Assembly (NCBI GenBank): GCA_018398575.1
Contig: JAGTXZ010000002.1
Location: 1,118,501 to 1,182,500 of the forward strand
Length of the DNA: 64,000 nucleotides
Source of the DNA: Ampelomyces quisqualis
Lineage: Eukaryota; Ascomycota; Dothideomycetes; Pleosporales; Phaeosphaeriaceae
Reading direction: 5' to 3'
Made by a program: the position numbers and the translations under genes
Notes under the pieces: generated by a model
Told to the model about the DNA's origin: nothing
Database searches by the model: none
What the model saw: the letters and a program-made list of their open reading frames with translations, nothing else
Shown here: piece after piece, positions 44,416 to 56,601 of the stretch
Layout: every line of letters begins with the position of its first letter
Position numbering within the stretch: the stretch's first letter is position 1

Positions 44416-47400
44416 ATGTCAACAAGAACATGTCCAGTGAGTGGACTTAATGATACCACCTGTCCGTCAGGTCGAGTAGGTCCGCGTGGTTGTGCATTTG
44501 CAGCCTTTCAGCCCAATCTTGGTGCTGGCACTACCTACACAGAAGTCAGTATGCTCCTTGAAACCATAATTACGCACCGGCTCTAAATGACAAACAGACT
44601 TCAGAAGACCCAAATGTTCTCCATGACAAGGAGCGAAAAGCGCTTAATGAAGTGCTAATGCCTACAGCACCCGCCCGATCTCGGACCAAGGGCCTGAAGA
44701 ATGCAGATTTTCTACAGCCTGAGGACAATGACGTACTCGCGCTCGCCCTGGGGGCACCCGCCAGGGGTGTGCTCTCAAGAGCGGAAGAGATTGGGCCAAA
44801 GACCGGATGGAAAGACGGTCATCTTTCCTCATCACATGGCTTTCTGCCTCAAGATCCATCAGACTCACTTGTAGCCCTGCGAGCCTCCCCTGGTCGTGTA
44901 TGGTCGGATCTCTGTGAGCGAATGCCGTAAGCAATCGATTCCAAGATTTAAGTAATGGATGCACTAACCCGTGTCCTTGTGGTGTTACAGGGGTGTTGTT
45001 GCACGCGGGAACATGCGCAATTCGATTCTTTCTCTACCTTTGGTGTACGGTACGCCTGAATATATTACCGATCGAGCTCTTTGGGCGGCTACAGTATGTC
45101 TTGGCATATTGGCGAGCGTGTACCGGTATGAGGAAGTTAACGATGGGCATGAGGGTATCAGTGTTTCTGCACTACGATCTGCCTTCAAGAATATACATGG
45201 AGATGATGACGAAGAAGTAGAGACGAAGGGTATTCCAAGGAACATTGCCATTCCACTTCGCCAGGTTTGCACTCGCATGGGTCGTGCTCTACCTCATTTG
45301 ACTTAGTTCGATGTGTCGATCTACAATTACAAGCTTCGAGACCCGAGCAGTGTACAGCCGTACTTAGTCCGGACGGAGAACATGGATTTGCGCTGGCCTG
45401 TAAGTCATCTGAGTAACGTTATCTGTGGCAGTATTGATTTATGCAGGTGTTTAATGATCGCGGAGAAGCCATGTTCTTACAATGTAGTACGTTGTGCCAT
45501 CTTGCATTATCTACCTTATCTAACCATATGCAGTGGCTGAAGTACATGGCTGCTTCCAGTCGGGTGTTGAGGTCGTCGTGCGATGTCAAGAAGCTGTCAT
45601 GAACCGGGACTCACAAGTCCTGCTAAGAGAACTGGTGGCTCTTAAAGAGCTCGTCGATCAACTTCCCTACGTATTCCACAAGATTAGCGTTAATCCTAAC
45701 GCTGGAGAGCATTTCGCGAACCCTGTAGAATGGGGTCAGCGATATGCAAAATTCTCTGCACCACTTTCACCACGTGTACCAGCGCTTTCGGGTCTTGCAC
45801 TCCCTCTCTTTCTTCTTATGGACGCCTTTATTGGGCGGACCAAGTACGTCTCCTTCTTAGGCATAGAAGCGGTGCATCTGAGAAGATGGCTACCACTAGT
45901 AAGTTGCTTACAAACGAGGGATGGCAGAGTCTTGTATTGACGCTATGCTAGAATATCAGAGCGTTTATCACGGCAATCGAGCAGCACTACCGAGTGCCCG
46001 AGTACGTTCAAGCATGCGGGGACCTACGTCTTGGGGGTGTCCTTGAAGGTATCATCGAAAGTTATGCTGGCGAGCGGGGATTTATGGGGACGCATCGCTA
46101 CAAAGTCTATGGTTTCTTGGAAGTTGTAGCGAAGACGGGTCGAGCAGAAACCAATGGCAATGCAGGCGCCGGTGACTCGGACGGTCGACCTTGGGAAGAA
46201 GTACACCATACGCTCTCAGACTCCATGAAGGAAAGACTCGGTCCTTACCGCGGAGAGATTAAGGTTGATCCCCAACGAATGCGGGGAAGCTTTGAAGAAT
46301 GCCGGTTCCAAACCAGAATCCTCGATAGACAAACTATTGACCATGACGCGTCTCGCTCGACTGGAATGGTAACTTTCGACTTAACTAATACCGGAATCAC
46401 CTTCCAGCCTGGCGATCGTAAGTTATTGATGCAGATGTTTACCTGATCTCTCATTGATATTGTACCTCAGGACTCGCGGTCATGCCTGTTAATGCTTCGC
46501 ACGAAATGGCCAAAGTGTCAGCAGCACTAGGTGTAGACCAAATGATGGATGCCAGCATCTCTCCTGAAGAAGGTTTAGAGTGGACTCGTTTCACAAAGCA
46601 TATCGAGGCTATCTCGAAAAAGCAAAATTTGAGCCTGACAGTGAAAGATATGCTACAGCGTGGTCATCTTGCACCCTTGACAAAAGAGTTGGTACTTTCT
46701 GTGAATCGATTCCTCCACTCCTCTTCAAGAAGCACGCTTAAGCTTCTACACTTGAACGAGTGGCCGGTGAAAGGCAGTTTGGGAGACATACTGCAACTTG
46801 CTATCTTGGAAGTTCTGCAAGACACTTGGGATCGTGCGTTTGCTCTGAACAACTTAGACTGGCTGCCGAAGCTACTCACCTTGGAAGTGCCTCGCACGTA
46901 TTTAATAAGTACTTACCCATCTGAGCACCAATTCTGTCAAACTCTAACTTCATCACCTAGGTAACTCTTCGATTGAGCTGTTACCTAGCACAATCGACCT
47001 TACCGTATCACGGACCGAAACTAGTCGCAACCTGATCTTCAAGAGCGTACAGCCGACACTGCCTTTGTACGGGGTTTCGAGCGGCTACTTGAACCCTGCC
47101 CTTAACATTCGCGAATACTCCAGTGGCAATATTGACGAAGTTTCTGTACTGATAGGGGTATCAAGACCCATTCAGTTCCAATTACCGTCATCCACCACTG
47201 TTCCTATTGCCATGTTCGCTGGTGGCTCAGGTGTCGCTCCTTTCCGAGGGTTCTTGCAAAAGCGGATACAGTCTGGCATTGGCCGGAACATTTTGTTCCT
47301 TGGTGTACAATCCCGCGCAAAGCTAGGTAAGGCTCAAATTTGAGAAATGTACGCATCCCTCGCTGACATGATGACTTGTAATCAATAGTGCACGAGGAAG

Positions 47401-49685
47401 AGTTGCGAAGTCTTGTACAGCAGGGCTCTTTAGAGCTTCACACTGCCTTTTCACGGGATCGCAAAGGTTTGGTGTATGATCAAGTCATGCGGGAACTAGT
47501 CGAACAAGAAATGGAGCCACGGTACATCGACACCACAATCATCGAACAAGGACGACTCATATCGGAATTGATCATGTCGAAGAAACAAGGCGGTCTCGGA
47601 GGCCACTTATACATATGTGGATCAGTTTCAGTCTACGAGACTGTCATGTCTGGTCTTAAACAGGCCATATACAAGTACCAGGCCTCCACTCATGCCACTA
47701 CTGATTCACTTCTGGCGGCCGCGTTTGCTGAACGGCGTTTCATGTTGGACATCTTCATGTCTCCTCGATCAATCTCGGCAACTACCCCCACTATACCAAT
47801 GTCACAATTGGCGATGCATACAGGGCATAGAAAAAATTCGAGGATGTGGATCAGTGTGCACGGCGGGGTATACGATGTTACCGAGTTCCTACCGATGCAC
47901 CCAGGAGGTACTCTAATTGTCGCGGCAAGTGCCGGGTTGGACGCAACGAAGACGTTCCACGAGCTGGCTCATGACACTAATCCCGAGGTGTCTTCTTTGC
48001 TCTCCAAGTATTTTATCGGTCATCTAGGAATGAAACCGCAATCTGGGAATGCAGAGATCAGCCAGCTCTACGACATGTGGTATCAATACCTGCGAGTTAG
48101 CGTCGAGAGCCTCACGACCCTTTATTTCGAAACGACTAATATCCTGGAGGACTCTAAAATCTGGTTCTCTGGAGGTATGCTGAATATTGGAGGTGTTCGA
48201 AAGTTCTACCAGTTTCAATCGCGGCTGGTCCAGAACGGGTTTTCAACCTTGTTCGGTGCAAAACTTCAGGAAATCTACCTCAAGATTTCTTACTCGTTGG
48301 CCAGCGCTACGAATCCAGATGTACGCCTGCCAGACGTCATTGGCAGCATTACTCGCGCTCAATCCGGGTCTGATGCAGCCAAAGCTATGCGCGAAATATC
48401 GGACGTCGGACAATTTGTTAGCAACAATGCCAGGGCGGCACACTTCCACGAAAACGGCATTCTCAAGTACGCGCAGGTAGTGACAGAGTTGGACATTGTC
48501 TTCTTGGAACAAGTCCGGGACGAAGTAGCACAAGGCATGGATGCCTTCGATCAAATCACTGCGGTAGATGAACCTCCTAGCACGAAGCAGGTATGAGATG
48601 GCTCGATCATAGCTGGTATATGAAGCTGACTGGTTGAACAGATTAAACTCGCATCGTATCTGCTAACCATTCTCGATCGTATTGCCGCGCGTTTAGAAGC
48701 ATATTACAGTTCTTTGGCTCAAGAGTCGATGTACCGTCCCAGCATCGAGAAGAATCCAGGTAGGTTTCTCTCAACTCAAAATATCAGCCAGATACTGATT
48801 GGTGTAGCACGCGCACGTTGGGAGAATGTTGGGCGCAAAATTGCAGATGGGTCCTTCTTCATACTGTCAAAGCCATTGTCTTTGTCCAATAACGAAGGCC
48901 GCAACAGCTTACAAGGACGTCTGAGACTTGATGTAGACTTTTCACAGGTTTTCGCTGGCGCACAGCAGACGCTACAGTCAATTCCACAACCTCAGTACAC
49001 TGTCCAACAGCAAGAGCCCCGACGACTGGCTGAAATGCACACTGCTCGTGCTGTTGAGAACACACAAGCCCCGAGTACATTTGAATCACAGCAGCAGAAC
49101 GTCGCACTGAAGCGCATGTCGAACTTCATCAACTTAAACATGTCCAACATACGGCGTCTGAGTCGATTACCAGCAAATTACAAGTTCACCGATGTCATGA
49201 CGGTGTATGGAAAGCAACCTACCGGGACTACAGCAAGTTCATCCCCAACATTCCCGCAAAGCCATAACAGAGCACCGAGCGAAGCATTGAGCGACAGCAG
49301 ACAGGGCGTACGGTTTAGAGGGGTTACGCCACCATTACCGGCACCGCAGGCACTTCGCATGAACGGAACACCTTCAATCGAGCGCAACGTTCAGCAAAAC
49401 AAGAAACAAGGGCTACCTACAAGTAGGACACTACAACAACAAACCATGCAAACCGAAGCTACGCTCAAGGCTATGGCTGACTTGAACGCTGCAAACATGA
49501 ATTCCAATGCAGCAGCTATACACTTGAACCGCCGACAGCCACCCAGAAGTAGCACACCATTACCAGCTTCACCTCGAGCGTCCCTGGCTCTGAGTGCTTC
49601 TTCGAAGCGGAAAATTAATGGGGGTGGTGACTTGCCTCCGCTACCGAGCATGCCGAATCATGCTGCAAATCCGAGGTTTGCATGA
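44416..49685 (+). CDS. Fusion: IDO/PrnB-like dioxygenase + FAD/NAD(P)H reductase + cytochrome b5 + tail
   Basis: Twelve exons give 1565 residues: 44416-44544, 44598-44926, 44991-45264, 45307-45399, 45447-45486, 45534-45898, 45952-46417, 46471-46908, 46961-47326, 47389-48590, 48642-48759 and 48808-49685. Residues 1-45 are Cys-rich. About 60-480 resemble indoleamine dioxygenase/PrnB: IPRNIAIPLRQ, then GDLRLGGVLEGIIES and GTHRYKVYGFLEV. About 510-930 are a P450-reductase-type FAD and NAD(P)H module: FQPGDRLAVMPVN near 562, PRTYLIS near 705, AGGSGVAPFRGF near 797, HLYICGSVSVYE near 910. No flavodoxin domain is present. About 971-1046 are cytochrome b5, with HPGG near 1005. The remainder is a helical region and a Gln/Pro/Ser-rich tail. 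The 42 nt at 45265-45306 may be an intron or coding sequence ending in a TAG. The IDO proximal His is not obvious at its aligned place (PLNIRAF). Substrate unknown. Confidence 0.75.
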
Positions 49686-50080
49686 AATATGAGTCAGATT
49701 TGAATGATAGAATACTGGTTTGGTACATATCAGATAGGCTGAGCCAGATAGAAATCAATATTCAAAAGTACTTTCAATCCATTCTTTCTGTTCAATGGAA
49801 GTGCAGGTATTAGACATATTGCAAAACTCACTAATACATCACATCTCGTTATAGCCTGTTAAGGTGCGCCTTGTCTCAGAAGACATAACAATATTGATAT
49901 TGTATGCTTAAGCGTCTGCGATGTTTTTGTCACAGTGCGAGTTGCATGGCGCACATTCAGCAAGCCATCTCGAACGTGACAAATCTCAACCTCAGCTCGC
50001 GACTCCTCTCCACATCAAGAGCAAGACAACTTTGTAAATAACATAACAACTATGTAGCATTTCCGAGAGAGCTGTGACTC

Positions 50081-52388
50081 GTGAGCTCTGTCTTACAATG
50101 CCATCACCTTTCCAGCCCCATAGACAGGTGCGAGCATTGTCGCAAACATCCTAAAAGACTAGCTGATTCATGTGCGGCTACGGCGTACGGATATCTGACC
50201 GGCAAGCCTGGCGTATGCTTGGTCGTTGGAGAACCAGGCGTTCTGCATGCATTTGCCGGAGTAAGATGTTTTTCGAAATACCAGGTGCCACCTGAATCTG
50301 GTGAAGATCAACACTGTTTTTGAGTACAACTGTATCAAGAGCTTACAACGCGCTGCAAATTACACAGATGAGACTACTTATAGTAAAAACAGAGTTCTTG
50401 TAAGTATAAACTAGACTTGGCGTATAAACGCATAACAGTATCTAAACTACACCCTACATCTCTCGTATTTCGGAAAGCAGTGAAGCACCCATACAATCTG
50501 AATTCATTCATGATTCGGTAGATCGGTAACGCAAGAGAGAACAATTGACCGCTCCTGCTACTAGGAGTTTCTATCAAGACTCATCAAGTTGGGAAAGGTT
50601 GTTCAAAGGAAGCTGCTATCACTATGGGAGAAGGAGGAGAGAACTTATTACCCACCCCCATAAGGGCAGCTACGTACCCCTACAACTCGCTATCTTTACC
50701 ACCTTTAAAGTTACCTACGCACTAGGAATTTTCTTTAGTTATAAGAGACAGAATTAATATTTTAATTACGTTAAGTTAATTACTATTTAAAATAAAGTTA
50801 GCAGAGAAGTGCTTAAATGTAGTACAGAAGTTAAGGATTTTAGAAATTTTAGATTTTCTTAATTTAGGTCTAACGCAATCTAAGTGTAGGGCTAAAATCA
50901 TTTAAGATAGTTAGCTACTTTGGGCTTGGCGGCGTCTTAGGGGGGTGGGCGGCAGCCCCTATGGGGGTGGGCAATAACGACTCCCCTCCCCAACCAATTC
51001 AATCACACTTCATGATAATCTCGCATCATAACTCCAACAAAGGTGACTCCCAGGGATTGGATTCTATAGCACTTTTGGCTCCACACATAAAAGTCTCAAC
51101 TCGACTGATCAGCTCAGATGGCTTACCAGTTGCTATTGCTGATGCGTTCCGTTCCGCCTTTTATGGACGTCCTGCCGACATCATCAATGAACCGCTCAGT
51201 TCAGAAGAGATGGCCGGCAGCTGTAAGATGCCAAGAGTAGGCGATGCGCCTAGATACGGGTGCGATGAATCGAAACTGGCCATGACTGCGCATCTCATCC
51301 GGGGAGCAAATGCACTATTGGTGCTCATAGGCAAAGGAGCTGCGTACGTCCGAGCTAAGAACCCAATCCGTGAGTTCAATGATCGAACTCGGATACCATT
51401 CCTGCATTCGCCGATGGGAAAAGGCATTGTTGCAGACTCGAATGCTGCCAAAGTGTCCTCAGCCCGAAGTGCAGCACTCAAGATGGCTGATGTTGTGCTG
51501 GTCTTGAGTGCTAGATTGAACTAGATCTTTCACTACGGTGAAGCCACGAAGTGCAATTCTGCGGCCAGATTTATTCAGCTCGACATCTCGCCAGAGGAAA
51601 TGGGTCGCAATGCCACTGATGCAGAGTACTCTCTTCTAGGCGATGTCAATGTCGTCCTTGCGCAGCTGATCAAGTTGGAAGTATGAACTTACGAGCTCAG
51701 CACATGTCTGAAAGCTCCAAGCCGCGAAAAAAATAAAAGAACATCCTTATACGCTACAGATGACGCATCGATTCCCTTGACTTATGCACGAGCATTCGAT
51801 TTCATAAAGAAGGCGCTTCATAGTCTACCGCCACCCTCCGAAGGTAGGATATGCTACGTAGCTGAAGGAGCGAACACAATGGATACCAGCCGATCCATTT
51901 TCCCCCTCGAGCACCCACACTTGCGTCTAGATGCCGGTACATTAGCAACCATGGGCGTGGGATTCCGTACGCTATTGCTGCGTGGGAAGCCTACGTTCGA
52001 ACTCCACAAGCTTCATCCGGACCCGCCCACAGAAAGAAGATTATAGCCATAGAAGGTGATTGAGCGTTTGGCTTTAGCGGTATGGAAGTTGAAACAATGG
52101 CACGTAGGGCTTTGGACGTCTTAATCTTCGTCATCAACAATGGAGGCATATATTTTAGCGACTCAAATAGCAGAGGGCTGGACGGCCAAGCACGAGAAGA
52201 CCAAAAGGAATGAATATGGTCTCAGGAGCTGGGCTTTGGGCTGGGAGGTTATGTATCAACAAATTGCTAAAGCATGTGGTGGACTGGGCTTCTTCGTGCG
52301 GACGCCGGACGAGTTGGAGAAAGCTAGGATTGCTGGTTTCCTTGCCAAAATGGCGGTCATTATGAATGTTATCATTAAAAAAGTGTAA
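50081..52388 (+). pseudogene. Disrupted 2-hydroxyacyl-CoA lyase / oxalyl-CoA decarboxylase family gene
   Basis: Pieces of one ThDP-dependent lyase lie in order. An N-terminal piece at about 50150-50270 has AYGYLTGKPGVCLVV then GVLHAFAG. A central piece at 51060-51690 has AFRSAFYGRPADIINEPLS, LLVLIGKGAAYVRAKNPIRE and IFHYGEATKCNSAARFIQLD. C-terminal pieces at 51777-52046 (EGANTMDTSRS...LDAGTLATMGVG, the ThDP-binding side) and at 52140-52388 (WEVMYQQIAKACGG, FVRTPDELEKA) follow. A TAG at about 51522 interrupts the LN-W-I site, where the family has Trp, so TGG became TAG. A 366-bp MITE sits between the N-terminal and central pieces, and the region around residues 100-150 is missing. The family cleaves 2-hydroxyacyl- or oxalyl-CoA. 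Not expected to be functional. Confidence 0.8.
50626..50991. mobile_element. MITE, left copy (AT-shifted), inside the lyase pseudogene
   Basis: Termini are inverted: ACTTATTACCCACCCCCATAAG near 50643 against TATGGGGGTGGGCAATAACG near 50960. The interior is AT-rich and aligns, reverse-complemented, with 55730-56069 over most of its length. The differences are mostly C-to-T and G-to-A, as RIP would give. No coding capacity. Confidence 0.75.
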
Positions 52389-52614
52389 AGGTGCAAAAGT
52401 CAGTAAGTTGCATATGTTTCGGTGCTCGTTGTGTGTCAACACCAGTCAGACCTTTGGTTGGCAGGTAGCACCGAAGAAAAATCCAGGGACAGCCCCTCTG
52501 TAGCCGTCAACCGATGGTTCCAGCCTCATTAGCATGGTCTCCGCCATGTCTGTTTTTGCATACAGGTATTTCAACTCTTCCCCAAAGATCGACCTACATG
52601 CATCGGCGATCTAA

Positions 52615-54261
52615 CTATGAGAAGGTAATATCGCAACGATGAGCCTTAGGTGTAATCAAGAAAAAGTTCTCAAACTCCATACTCTCAGGCGTCGTACTCT
52701 CCGCTAGCCGGATACCCTTGCACTCCCTGAAGAAGAACGCAACCGCATATCTCAGCTCCATGCGTGCAAGATGAATACCGATACAAGATCGGGCACCAAC
52801 ACCGAATGGATGGAAAGCCGTTTTAGCGGCAGACGACAGCGCTTGAGCGGTGTGGCCTTCTTTGGAGGAGATCCATCGCTGAGGATCGAAGCTGTGTATG
52901 TGAGATGGAGAAGTCACGATGGGTGGAGGAATACTTACGCTAGAGGGTTACTCCAGATTTCTGGGTCGCGGTGGAAGGTGTATGCTTGAGTGTCGACAGT
53001 GACGCCTTGTGGGAGATAATAGCCAGAAAAATTGGTTCCGCCTTGGGGTACAACGCGTGGCAAGCTACTTTGCGCAGGACCGTACAGACGAAGGGTTTCC
53101 TCGATAGTCGCGTTCAGTAAAGGAAGATTGATGAGGTCGTTTTCCGTAAAACCTTCCTGCAGCCCAGCAGTCTCGGCTTCGAGAGCAGCCTGAAGTTCGG
53201 GTCTTTGAAGTACAGCCCACGTTAGATATGTGAGCGTGACTCCGGTCGTGTCCGTTCCAGCGATGATGATGTTCATAGCTTCGATTCTGACGTCCATGTC
53301 GTCGATGTGGCCGTCGCCTTCCTTCTCGCACTCCTCAATGATCTTGGCAAAGATGTTCGACTCGCCAATGTGAGACCTTGCCATCTCGACTGCTCGATCC
53401 GCGCCTTTGAGTATGAAGCCATTGGCATTGAATAACTCTTGCACCGCGTTGATAGGGACAAAACGCAGAAGGCGGAGAAAAGGCATTTCTACCATAATGC
53501 CGGCTCCCATGACTAGCGTCTTCAAAACGCGGATGAATTGGTTTGCCTATGAGATTTGCATTAGCTTGATCCGCTTGCCCCAGAGCGAGTGAAACATACC
53601 TGACCCGTCTCCAGCATGCGAAACGATTCACCAAATGCTAAATGTGCGCTGACATCTGAGGCTAGGAGCATCCACCAGTTGTACACATCTGCAGTACTTT
53701 GTCTCGCGTCCGTCTTGATCTTCGACACAGCAAGCAAAGCCTTCTCGCGAACAACAGACTCCCAGTGCTCGACCAGATATGATCTGCTAAACGACCGCGA
53801 AAGGAGCTTTCGCCGAGCACCATGCTCGCGCGGGTCAAGCATCGTAAAGACACCGGCCTTTGGGAAGTTCGCCAATCGCAAGTACCATTCGCTCTTCATG
53901 TACTTGGTGCCGATCTTGTGGATTTCCTTGAATGCGTCCAGATCTGCCACGCCAACTTCGGTGGGCGAAAGTCGGACAATGGAGCCATATTGCTTGTGGA
54001 GAGAGTCGATGTAGAAGACACGTTTTCCAGTGACGACCGCGTGCTTCAGACGAAGGTGCGTGAAACGAGTGTGCCAAGGTCCTGGTAGATGTCTGGTGGG
54101 ACACGTCAGGCCAACGTAAGCGAGCTGAAAACGTGAGTGTCACGCCATAGAGCGGAGCAGAAAAGGCATGTTACCTTGACAACTATTAGGAAGACTATTG
54201 CCAGCACTGCCACAAGTGGCTTGTTCGTAGCAATGGAGTCAAATCGTGTTGATGGCGTCAT
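52615..54261 (-). CDS. Cytochrome P450 monooxygenase
   Basis: Exons 54261-54175, 54124-53600, 53546-52939 and 52891-52615 give 498 residues, an ordinary length; introns are 47-53 nt. A single N-terminal membrane anchor (KPLVAVLAIVFLIVV) is followed by a Pro-containing hinge (HLPGPW). The I-helix oxygen motif AGTDTT lies near residues 300-305, ExxR (ETLR) at 354-357, the PERF-like FDPQRW near 408, and the heme loop FHPFGVGARSCIG near 433-445 with the ligand Cys at about 443. It is an ER class II P450 needing a reductase partner. It shows no stop or frameshift, unlike its neighbours. Substrate unknown. It lies between the lyase relic and the right MITE copy. Confidence 0.92.
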
Positions 54262-55729
54262 TTCCGTGGTGTTAGGCTACTAAACTGTACCTGCGTAAAA
54301 CTCGAGAGGCAAGGATCTGAGACGGCACATGCTCTCATATACCCAATCTCACCAAGCTGACCGCTCTGCTTACTATGTAGTCTCTGGTAGTACAACCATC
54401 GCTCTCACTGTGTCACGGGGAGTCTGGGGATCCGGGCGCTGTGGTGTTTTAAGGCATGGCTATGCTTGCGTACGAACTACTTCCCCTTCCGAAACACGAC
54501 CGAAGCTCGAGCCTGCGTTAACCTGGAAAAGAGCACCAGCGATCTGTACGGTATACAGCCAGCTTTGTGTAATTTATCTAGGTTTGAATCGAAGTGAGTA
54601 GTCTCTTGTTACATCCCATCTAGGATCCCGAAAAATGACCTCTACATTTTGTAGTATACTTCACGCGCCGCACTGTAGCGTAGAGTAGGTGAAGCGTGTA
54701 CTTACCCAGGAACGAACAAAGAAAAGGGGGATTACCGGACTTATCACACCTTACAGAGTCATTGCGCGTCAATCTCATCGGGACATATTACCCATACCTA
54801 GTATCATATGACCAGTTGCGCTTAGTGGCTGCAAGGAGGTTATGCCCATATGCGAACGAGGTTACGAGATCAGCCGAGTAACCCAACACTTGCGTGATGC
54901 CCGAATAGGCAAGCTGAATTATGGAGCGACTCTGCAAAGTTTGACAGCGCAAGGTACTCCGTAGCTGCTCCTGGCGTAAACAGACCCTGGAGGAGGTAAA
55001 GCAAGCTTGGTGAAGCTTACCTGTGCCCCACGCTAGGACGATCGACGGGTCTTTTCTGAACACAGCAGCACGAAAACGTGAAGTTTAGCGTGAGATCTAC
55101 ACCCTGACTGCCACATGTGACTGGTCGTCGGGAATGCGGGGGCCGGTACTCCGTTCTTCGCATCTCGGATTACACGGAGGGTTCCTACGCATGCGGCATG
55201 CGGTATACGGTGCGGCGTGCGCGAAGGCCTGGTCTGACAAGCCGCTCATTAGAGTAGTCGAGGCGAGCCCAATCACCATTTGAGCTACGGGACCCAAATC
55301 CCCACCAAAAACAGCCAGCGCATTCTCTGCGCCACGAACTCAACACTACAACGCGTAGTTGACTTGGATAGTTTAGACTAACTGCTGCACTATCCAGACG
55401 AAGCCCTTGTCTTCATCTTAATCTCAATCTTGATCCTAGTCTTATTCTTTTACAGAGTGTAGCGTGTCACTAAGAAAAGAATGTTCTACCATTGAAATAT
55501 ATCTTAGACTTTGATCACGGCGCAGCACAATCTACGGCAACAACAAAGAACGTAAATGTAGCGCTCTTGAAGTGTGAAGCAAGCTACATGTAAAGGATAT
55601 CCACTATTCGATGATTGCACAAAGATTTATTTTACTATACCTACACCATACATGTCAGGACACGTGGAAAATTCCCGCTCTTGACTGTTTTTGGTGGCAT
55701 TGTGGGTAGCTCGAATGGTGATCCGGCTT
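54262..55729. other. Intergenic, no gene seen
   Basis: 5' flank of the P450 and about 1.4 kb of unassigned sequence with only short frames. No recognisable remains. Confidence 0.5.
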
Positions 55730-56069
55730 GCGGGAGACGTTACGCCGCACCCCCCTAAGACACTGCCAAGGCCAAATCAGCCAACCATCTCAAGTGAATT
55801 TAGCCCTGCACTCACATTAGGTTAGACCCAAAAGTCTAAAATCCGAACTTTTCAAAATCCTCTACGTTAACAGCACAAACAAGCACTTATACCACATTTT
55901 TTTTTCTTTACACATATAAAATCTGCGTGATTGAAATACTTATTCTGTATCCTAGACACAGAAAATATTTTAGGTGTGTGGGTGGCTTTAAAGGGCTTTA
56001 CAACAGGGGCTTATGGGGGTGCGCATACTGTGTACTTCTTATGGGGGTGCAGCGTAACTTCTCCCGCTC
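55730..56069. mobile_element. MITE, right copy, inverted relative to the left copy
   Basis: Terminal inverted repeats: GCGGGAGACGTTACGCCGCA at 55730 and, reverse-complemented, GCGGGAGAAGTTACGCTGCA at the other end. CACCCCC(C/A)TAAG completes each terminus. The interior is AT-rich with no reading frame. A partial internal copy of the GGGGGTGCGC motif lies near 56015. Same family as 50626-50991, less altered. Confidence 0.78.
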
Positions 56070-56601
56070 GCCTCACGATCGCTTACTCTATTGGAAGTGT
56101 GGCGTGTCACTATTCCGTACATTTGACATTTAGCAGATGTATGCAGAGACAAGGCGTAGTGCATGTGTTACATCATAGGGAGGAGTACCTGAAACGATCA
56201 TGACATAAACGATGTCAGCGCAGAACATCGTCTGCAAGGCTCGGGCCCCGCGGACCCGTCAAAAGTGTTTACGCGCAGCAGGGTCAATTGACGCGCAGCG
56301 ATTGGGCTTTTTGGCTGTTCGTAACGTCTCAGACTCCAAAAGGACATTTCGAGTCCCTGACAACTCCGTACGGAGTACAAGATTGTAAAACATTGCATGT
56401 AAGAGTGAAGGAAAAAAAATCCAACAAGGGCCAAGAAACAAGCAACCATTTCCCGTCTCCTGAGTCATCCAACCCAACATGGCAGGTACGAATGACCACA
56501 CGACGTAATAGCTAAAAATAACTACAAGAAGATCCAGCAAGCAGTTGCCCAAAGCTCAATTACACGAAACTTCGTGCCGCCAGCGACCCAAGTTGCACGA
56601 C

